A DNA stretch of 5,824 bases from Chitinophagaceae bacterium (GTDB lineage Bacteria > Bacteroidota > Bacteroidia > Chitinophagales > Chitinophagaceae): positions 1,384 through 7,207 of the forward strand of contig PLCH01000153.1 in assembly GCA_003135585.1 (NCBI GenBank), written 5' to 3'. A model generated the notes under the pieces. That model was not told where the DNA came from and searched no databases. It worked only from the letters and a program-made list of their open reading frames with translations. Below are positions 5,580 through 5,824 of the stretch, piece by piece (within the stretch, counting starts at the first letter, position 1; each line of letters begins with the position of its first letter). The translations under genes and the position numbers were made by a program.

Positions 5580-5824
5580 ATGAAAATACTGGTATTTGAT
5601 AATTACGATTCTTTTACGTACAACCTGGTACATCTTGTAGAGAAGATATTGCACCAGAAAGTTGATGTAGTGCGCAATGACAAGATTGCTTTGGGCAAAG
5701 TGAAAGAGTATGACAAGATCATTTTGTCTCCCGGACCAGGCATTCCAAGTGAAGCCGGTTTGCTATTGCCTTTGATCAAGGAATATGCCGCCAGCAAATC
5801 CATTTTAGGCGTCTGCCTGGGCCA
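5580..5824 (+). CDS. trpG: Anthranilate synthase component II, glutamine amidotransferase (5' part)
   Basis: The first 81 codons of a class I glutamine amidotransferase, cut by the window end. It begins MKILVFDNYDSFTYN, the standard TrpG/PabA N-terminus, continues with the oxyanion-loop motif LSPGPG (49-54), and reaches GVCLG (77-81) with the nucleophile Cys79; the catalytic His and Glu lie beyond the window. The subunit hydrolyses glutamine and channels ammonia to TrpE. TrpG and PabA cannot be told apart by sequence alone and one protein may serve both, but its place 20 bp after trpE in an attenuator-controlled unit favours trpG. A four-codon out-of-frame ATG (5569) ends with a TGA overlapping this start codon. 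Confidence 0.95.
   Translation, partial: MKILVFDNYDSFTYNLVHLVEKILHQKVDVVRNDKIALGKVKEYDKIILSPGPGIPSEAGLLLPLIKEYAASKSILGVCLG

Overview
The window looks like chromosomal DNA of a Bacteroidota bacterium, plausibly from the Chitinophagaceae/Sphingobacteriales side; the exact family is inference. The grounds are moderate G+C, genes without clear Shine-Dalgarno sequences, a fused HisB of the Bacteroidota type (no zinc-loop cysteines), a TrpE with a PIAGTFKRTG-like active-site loop, and a DUF5009/HGSNAT-like membrane protein. There are no mobile elements, CRISPR arrays, rRNA genes or complete tRNA genes.

Layout: (1) Positions 1-1940, plus strand, hold a tightly packed run: the C-terminal end of a PQQ-dependent sugar (sorbosone/glucose-type) dehydrogenase, a small membrane-anchored class I cytochrome c, and a complete bifunctional hisB. 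The gaps are 5 and 11 bp. The dehydrogenase and cytochrome make a plausible periplasmic electron-transfer pair; hisB belongs to histidine synthesis and is an odd companion. (2) Positions 1948-3371, minus strand, hold a polytopic HGSNAT/DUF5009-type membrane protein followed 23 bp later by a 96-residue GNAT-like acetyltransferase. This pair converges on hisB with only 7 bp between the stop codons. (3) Positions 3372-3975 are about 600 bp with no convincing gene but several inverted repeats: an 8-bp hairpin upstream of the minus-strand gene and a perfect 16-bp palindrome upstream of the trp leader. (4) Positions 3976-4093 form a tryptophan attenuator: a 20-codon leader peptide with three consecutive Trp codons, an exactly complementary antiterminator pair, and an intrinsic terminator with seven U. 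(5) From 4138 come trpE (complete) and trpG (cut by the window end), the two subunits of anthranilate synthase, the first step of tryptophan synthesis.

The best supported non-coding result is the trp attenuator. Stalling at the UGG codons leaves a CGGGGC segment free to pair with GCCCCG in the left arm of the terminator; a ribosome that reaches the leader stop codon covers that segment and termination follows. It resembles the known Bacteroid-trp leader class rather than a wholly new system. An 8-bp inverted repeat flanking the leader start codon is an additional element whose role I cannot assign.
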